Position numbers and translations under genes: made by a program. A DNA stretch of 64,000 nucleotides from Haloimpatiens lingqiaonensis (lineage in GTDB: Bacteria; Bacillota; Clostridia; Clostridiales; Clostridiaceae). The stretch lies in contig NZ_CABDWS010000002.1 of NCBI RefSeq assembly GCF_901447495.1, positions 39,881 through 103,880 of the forward strand, given 5' to 3'. Below the pieces are notes generated by a model. It had not been told where the DNA came from. It did no database searches and worked only from the letters and a program-made list of their open reading frames with translations. Shown here in pieces: positions 60,170 to 64,000 of the stretch; positions within the stretch are counted from its first letter, which is position 1, and the number at the start of each line of letters is the position of its first letter.

Positions 60170-60565
60170 ATGGTAAGAAGAATTTTTCATTTGTACTTAA
60201 GTGGATATAGTGTAGATATGATTATGAAAGAATTAGTAACTGAAAGTATAAAGTCTCCAACAGGAAAGGATAAGTGGTCAAAACGTACAATTCAGAGAAT
60301 GATTACAAATGAAAAATACATAGGGAGTGTAATACTAGGCAAGACGTATACAGGTGCATATCCAAATAACAAGCAGAAAGTAAATATGGGAGAGCAAGAG
60401 CAGTTTATAATGCAAGATGCTCATGAGCCTATTATTAGTGTTGAGATATTTGAAAAGGTGCAAGAAGAGATAAAACGTAGGAGTAATATTGAAATAGTAG
60501 GTGGGAAAGATAAAAGGAAAAGTACACACTACAGTGCAAAGGAGAGAGAGGGACGTAAAGATTAG
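60170..60565 (+). pseudogene. Fragment of a large serine recombinase
   Basis: 131 codons that begin inside the recombinase domain (VRRIFHLYLSGYSVDMIMKELVTESIKSPTGKDKWSKRTIQRMITNEKYIGSVILGKTYT) and run to QEEIKRRSNIEIVGGKDKRKSTHYS, then a few foreign residues. The catalytic resolvase domain and the zinc ribbon are missing and no RBS is visible. It is a relic of another integrative element, not part of the trio at 44678-48232. Confidence 0.8.
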
Positions 60566-60603
60566 TTATATTTACAGTTATAGCCAATTTGAATTAAAAA
60601 TAA

Positions 60604-60632
60604 TTGATACATATATATTATAGTAGTATAAT
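60604..60632 (+). promoter_or_regulatory. Promoter for the zeta-toxin pair
   Basis: TTGATA (60604-60609) and TATAAT (60627-60632), 17-nt spacer, 35 nt before the first gene of the pair. Confidence 0.65.
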
Positions 60633-60666
60633 CATAGTAATATACAATTTTGTTTGGAGGTATGAA

Positions 60667-60831
60667 ATGAATACAGAAAAGGAAACTTTATATGATATAT
60701 TTCTAACCTACTCATACAGGGAGTTAAAGGAATTATTCAAAAAATCTAAGACAAAAGAAGAACAAGATTTTTACATGAATTTAGCTAATGTAGTGTTACA
60801 AAGAGAACAGAGAAGGATAATAGGTAATTAG
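60667..60831 (+). CDS. Small antitoxin candidate of zeta-type pair
   Basis: 54 residues from ATG 60667 (TTTGGAGG site). Helical and charged: NTEKETLYDIFLTYSYRELKELFKKSKTKEEQDFYMNLANVVLQREQRRIIG. It ends 1 nt before the zeta-like gene, the expected arrangement for an antitoxin-toxin operon. No DNA-binding motif seen. Antitoxin role inferred. Confidence 0.6.
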   Translation: MNTEKETLYDIFLTYSYRELKELFKKSKTKEEQDFYMNLANVVLQREQRRIIGN

Positions 60832-60832
60832 T

Positions 60833-61411
60833 ATGCCTAGTTATACAATATTTGCTGGCGTTAATGGAGCTGGAAAAACTTCTATATATAAGTCTATATA
60901 CTATGATGAAAATAAGGATGAAAAGAGAATAAATACTGATGAAATGGTAGCTAGACTTGGATCATGGGAAGATAAAAATCTTCAAATTCAATGTGGCAAA
61001 GAGGCAGTAAAGCTTATAAAAGAATATATATCAAAAGGAATATCTTTTAATCAGGAAACAACATTATGTGGAAAAAGTATTAGTAGAAATATAATAAAGG
61101 CTAAAGAGCAAGGGTTTTATATAACAATGAATTATATAGGGGTAGAAACACCTGAAATTGCTGAGGCTAGAGTTATGCATAGAGTTGAAAATGGTGGGCA
61201 TGGTATACCATCTGATACAATTAATAGAAGATACTATGAGTCAATAAAAAATTTAAAAGAAATTATAGCGGTATGTAACGAAGTAAATATTTACGATAAT
61301 ACAGAAATATTTAAGGAAATAGCCTTTTTAAGTGATGGGAAGCTTATATGGAAAGAGCTCAATACCCCTAAATGGTTTAAGGAAGTTTTGGAAAAGTATG
61401 AAGAAAACTAA
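60833..61411 (+). CDS. Zeta-toxin-like P-loop kinase
   Basis: 192 residues. Walker A FAGVNGAGKTSIYKS at residues 7-21, then RINTDEMVARLG, FNQETTLCGKSISRNIIKAKEQGFYITMNYIGVETPEIAEARVMHRVENGGHGIPSDTINRRYYESIKNL; this is the zeta toxin/UDP-GlcNAc kinase type, as in AAA-like genes of mobile elements. The arginine pair in RVENGGHGIP and NRRYY is typical of substrate binding. It probably phosphorylates a nucleotide sugar, toxic without its partner. Confidence 0.85.
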   Translation: MPSYTIFAGVNGAGKTSIYKSIYYDENKDEKRINTDEMVARLGSWEDKNLQIQCGKEAVKLIKEYISKGISFNQETTLCGKSISRNIIKAKEQGFYITMNYIGVETPEIAEARVMHRVENGGHGIPSDTINRRYYESIKNLKEIIAVCNEVNIYDNTEIFKEIAFLSDGKLIWKELNTPKWFKEVLEKYEEN

Positions 61412-61571
61412 AGCGTTGAGACTAGAAGAGGAACTTGAAATTACAGGATTAATTATATTGTCTAGAGTAATTCAGGAGCTTTTTTCTATTGTATAGGAAT
61501 ATATTTGCGTATTTATTTAGACTAACTATTACACGTGGAGACGGTAGTTAAGCTACAAAGGAAACACAGTT

Positions 61572-61598
61572 AGAACCTTGAGAAATCAAGGTTCTTTT
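61572..61598 (+). terminator. Terminator downstream of the zeta-like gene
   Basis: AGAACCTTGA and TCAAGGTTCT form a perfect 10-bp stem with a GAAA loop (61572-61595), followed by TTTT. The other parts of the 362-nt gap hold no gene. Confidence 0.8.
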
Positions 61599-61669
61599 CC
61601 TATGCAAAAATTTATATGTTTCTATATACAAGGTTAGGCAATAAAATCTTGATTTTTTAACAAAAAATA

Positions 61670-61720
61670 TTGACCAAGTCAATAAAAAGGGATACAATAT
61701 ATGTATATTGACTAAGACAA
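61670..61720 (+). promoter_or_regulatory. Promoter with two operator-like palindromes
   Basis: TTGACC (61670) and TACAAT (61693) spaced 17 nt. The palindrome TTGACCAAGTCAA (61670-61682) covers the -35 and a near copy TTGACTAAGACAA (61708-61720) lies downstream of the -10, 38 bp away. These are good sites for autoregulation by the HTH protein at 61774. Confidence 0.65.
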
Positions 61721-61773
61721 TTGATTATATACTAAAATTTGGTATATAAAATAAATTCCTAGGGGGTGATTTT

Positions 61774-62367
61774 TTGATTGGTCTTGAATATATTCTTAGT
61801 TTATATAATATGCAGCATATAGAACTTGCAGAAAAACTAGGAATAAAAAAGCAAAACATTAATATGTGGATTAAGGGTAAGCAAAACATACCTAAAAAAT
61901 ATCTCCCCATATTAGAAGGGCTCTTTGGAATTAAACAAGAATATTTTATGAAAGAATTAAATGAAATAGAGAAACTTGAGATACAGAAAGAAAAGTTAAA
62001 GGAAGATTTAAAACCTGTTATAAAAAAGCATGAGCAGCAATTTCTTATTGGTGAAGCAAATAATCTTGTGGAAGTTCCTATATATGATAAAGAAGAAATC
62101 AATACCATGGAGAGAACGATAGAAAAAGCCAAACTTATATCTAGATTTAAGGAAGCTATGGATATTGTAGATGATAATCCTTATATGGATACCTATAAAT
62201 TAATAGTAGAACTTATGGAAAAGGTGCAACATGAATCACTTGTTCATAAAACAATAGAGGCATTAGGACATTACTTTGAAATATTGCCTGATTGGGTATC
62301 TACAGGCCCGGAACAAGATGAGTTTGAAAGTGAAATATTTGAAGTATTTGATGATAATAATTTTTAG
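61774..62367 (+). CDS. XRE-family HTH regulator of the type I locus
   Basis: 197 residues with a TTG start after AGGGGGTGA. N-terminal HTH: LSLYNMQHIELAEKLGIKKQNINMWIKGKQNIPKKYLPILEGLFGI. The rest is a helical region (EKLEIQKEKLKEDLKPVIKKHEQQF) and an acidic C-terminus. It directly precedes hsdM, as in many clostridial type I restriction loci, and probably represses the operon through the palindromes at 61670-61720. Confidence 0.85.
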   Translation: MIGLEYILSLYNMQHIELAEKLGIKKQNINMWIKGKQNIPKKYLPILEGLFGIKQEYFMKELNEIEKLEIQKEKLKEDLKPVIKKHEQQFLIGEANNLVEVPIYDKEEINTMERTIEKAKLISRFKEAMDIVDDNPYMDTYKLIVELMEKVQHESLVHKTIEALGHYFEILPDWVSTGPEQDEFESEIFEVFDDNNF

Positions 62368-62380
62368 GAGGAATACCAAA

Positions 62381-63484
62381 ATGGCAACAGCAAATATCGG
62401 TTTTGAAGAAACCCTATGGAAAGCAGCAGATAAATTAAGAGGAAGTATGGATTCAGGTGAATATAAGCATGTAGTATTAGGACTTATATTTGTTAAGTAT
62501 ATATCAGATAAATTTGAAACAAAGTATAATGAACTTTTAGAAGAAGGAGAAGGCTTTGAAGAGGATAGAGATGAATATACTTTTGAAAATATATTCTGGG
62601 TGCCAAAAGAAGCAAATTCAACAACTTGGAAGCTTTGTAGAATGAACCTTGCAATAAGATGATTAGATGGAAACATAGGACCACATCATGCTGATACATT
62701 CCATGATGATCTTCATAAGACATTAAAGGCAGACTATATATTAGCTAATCCTCCATTTAATATAAGTGACTGGGGTGGAAATAAATTAACCGAAGATGTT
62801 AGATGGAAATATGGTACACCACCAGAGGGAAACGCAAACTATGCATGGCTTCAACATATGGTATATCACTTAGCACCAAATGGATGTGCAGGTATAGTTT
62901 TAGCAAATGGAGCTTTAAGTTCAAATACTTCAAATGAAGGTAAAATTAGAAAGAATTTAATAGAAGGAAAATTAGTAGATGCTATAGTTGCATTACCTGA
63001 TAAACTATTCTACTCAACAGGTATTCCAGTATCCTTATGGATATTAAATAGAAATAAAAAAGACAATCCTAAATATAGAAGTAGAGAAGATGAAATACTA
63101 TTTATTGATGCAAGAAACTTAGGAGAAATGGTTGATAGAAGACATAGAGAATTAAAAGATGAGGATATTAAAAAGATAGCTGAAACTTATCATAATTATA
63201 GAAACTTCAATAATAGAGAATTGAAAATTGAGAATGGAGAATTAAAAGAGTATAAAGATATTCAGGGATTCTGCAAAGCAGCAACATTAGATGATGTAAG
63301 AGAAAATGAATATGTTTTAACTCCAGGTAGATATGTGGGAATAGAAGAAGCAGAAGATGATGGAATTCCATTTGAAGAAAAAATGGAAAAACTAACAAGT
63401 GAGCTAGGAGAATTGTTTGATAAGTCAAGAAACCTAGAGGAGGAAATAAGAAAGAATCTAGGAGGGATTGGGTTTGAGTTCTAA
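62381..63484 (+). pseudogene. hsdM: hsdM, type I methylase subunit, internally deleted and with a stop codon
   Basis: TTAGGAGG site and ATG 62381. The N-terminal HsdM domain (FEETLWKAADKLRGSMDSGEYKHVVLGLIFVKYISDKFE) runs to FWVPKEA, then jumps to NSTTWKLCRMNLAIR, which in intact HsdM lies far downstream. The region with the SAM motif DPxxGSGG is missing. A TGA at 62660-62662 stands where GGA is expected, after which the same frame continues with [17 protein letters not shown] (motif IV) to the end near 63484. It cannot methylate. The deletion is in frame, the stop a single base change. Confidence 0.88.
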
Positions 63485-63887
63485 GAAAATTGAGAATGAA
63501 GAATTGAGAGTTAAGAATTTAAGTAATAATAAACTTCTAACAGATATTATTTATGAAAATATAAAAAATACATTGGATGAAGCTCGTGCTAAGGCATATT
63601 CTTCTGTGAATTTTTATATGGTTCAGGCTTATTGGACAATAGGTAAAATAATTAATGAAACACAAGATGGGAGTGAACGAGCAGAATATGGAAAAGAATT
63701 AATAAATGAATTATCAAAAAAGCTTACAGGTGAGTATGGAAAAGGCTTTGATAAAAGCAATTTATCAAGAATGAGAAAGTTTTATGTGCTATTTAATAAT
63801 GTTGACGCAGTGCGTCAAGAATTAAGTTGGACTCATTATATATTACTACTTAAGGTGACGGCTATGACCCCAGCAGATTGTGCGTAA
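63474..63887 (+). pseudogene. Truncated YhcG/DUF1016-type nuclease gene, N-terminal domain only
   Basis: TTG start after GGAGGG; overlaps the end of hsdM. DIIYENIKNTLDEARAKAYSSVNFYMVQAYWTIGKIINE and FDKSNLSRMRKFYVLFNNVDAVRQELSWTHYILLLKV is the DUF1016 N-terminal domain. The protein then breaks off into TAMTPADCA and a stop, so the PD-(D/E)XK nuclease domain is lost. It probably reflects a recombination junction near 63855. Confidence 0.8.
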
Positions 63888-63898
63888 ATTAACTTTAT

Positions 63899-63960
63899 AA
63901 AAAGATTACTTAGAAACTTTATTTCCTTTTTTAAGCGACTATAGTAATCTTTTTGTTCTT
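63899..63960. terminator. Terminator at the window end
   Basis: AAAAAGATTACT (63899-63910) and AGTAATCTTTTT (63943-63954) form a perfect 12-bp stem, followed by more T residues. The remaining 40 nt show no gene. Confidence 0.75.
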
Positions 63961-64000
63961 TCTCAGAAAATATATATAAATATTAGCAAGAAGGGCTCCT

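Noticed and set aside
1..64000. tRNA, rRNA or tmRNA genes
   Set aside because: No cloverleaf with a TTCRA arm or rRNA signature was noticed on either strand while reading, though no covariance scan was possible.

Overview
The window looks like low-GC Firmicutes DNA, most likely a clostridial chromosome. It has strong AGGAGG-type ribosome binding sites, frequent TTG/GTG starts, long runs of co-oriented genes, and Firmicutes-type phage and resistance genes. No rRNA, tRNA or CRISPR array was seen. Everything is read from the sequence and from memory of protein families; no database search was run.

Layout. (1) 1-4715 is a restriction-modification-like island. Two DNA methyltransferases on the + strand converge on three TAATG-coupled genes on the - strand: a PD-(D/E)XK nuclease, a wHTH-like protein and a cysteine-cluster protein, led by a small XRE regulator. 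(2) 4884-48232 is a largely intact siphovirus-type prophage. It runs from an ImmA/IrrE-HTH protein and a structured leader before a sigma-like gene, through replication genes (DUF2800, DUF2815, DNA polymerase A, VapE, VRR-NUC, SNF2), a DUF1492 late activator and its probable promoter, HNH and P27 TerS. A 6 kb cargo block follows (SAM synthetase, a gene with its own promoter, a ParB-methyltransferase, and an amidoligase/cyclotransferase module). Then come TerL, HK97-type head genes, tail genes with a -1 frameshift site, holin, amidase and a trio of serine-recombinase genes. (3) 48233-56348 is an antibiotic-resistance island: a mef(A)/msr(D)-type macrolide operon with both leader peptides, an ANT-like nucleotidyltransferase, a Vat acetyltransferase, a broken arr remnant, a Lnu-type lincosamide nucleotidyltransferase, an AraC/GyrI regulator and a TPR-fused Arr rifamycin ADP-ribosyltransferase. 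(4) 56349-64000 is a more AT-rich accessory region: a TIR gene with a repeat inserted in frame, an NTF2-like gene, a RelA/SpoT-domain gene with a small overlapping partner, a recombinase fragment, a zeta-like toxin pair, and a decayed type I restriction locus. Four copies of a 51-91 bp structured repeat lie between or inside these genes.

How the parts may work together. The phage section is ordered early to late. The sigma-like gene sits behind an RNA that can hide its ribosome binding site, and the DUF1492 protein lies directly upstream of two 20-bp direct repeats and a -10 box that should drive the packaging and structural genes. SAM made by the phage MetK would feed the phage methyltransferase. 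The resistance genes together cover macrolides, streptogramin A, lincosamides and rifamycins.

The least explained signals are: the mutually exclusive hairpins at 7142-7223; a 46-nt boundary element found three times with a fixed 16-nt spacer; a hairpin leader repeated upstream of two amidoligase-module genes that also share a C-terminal domain; the cysteine-rich nuclease trio; and the 91-bp repeat family around the TIR and RelA/SpoT genes.
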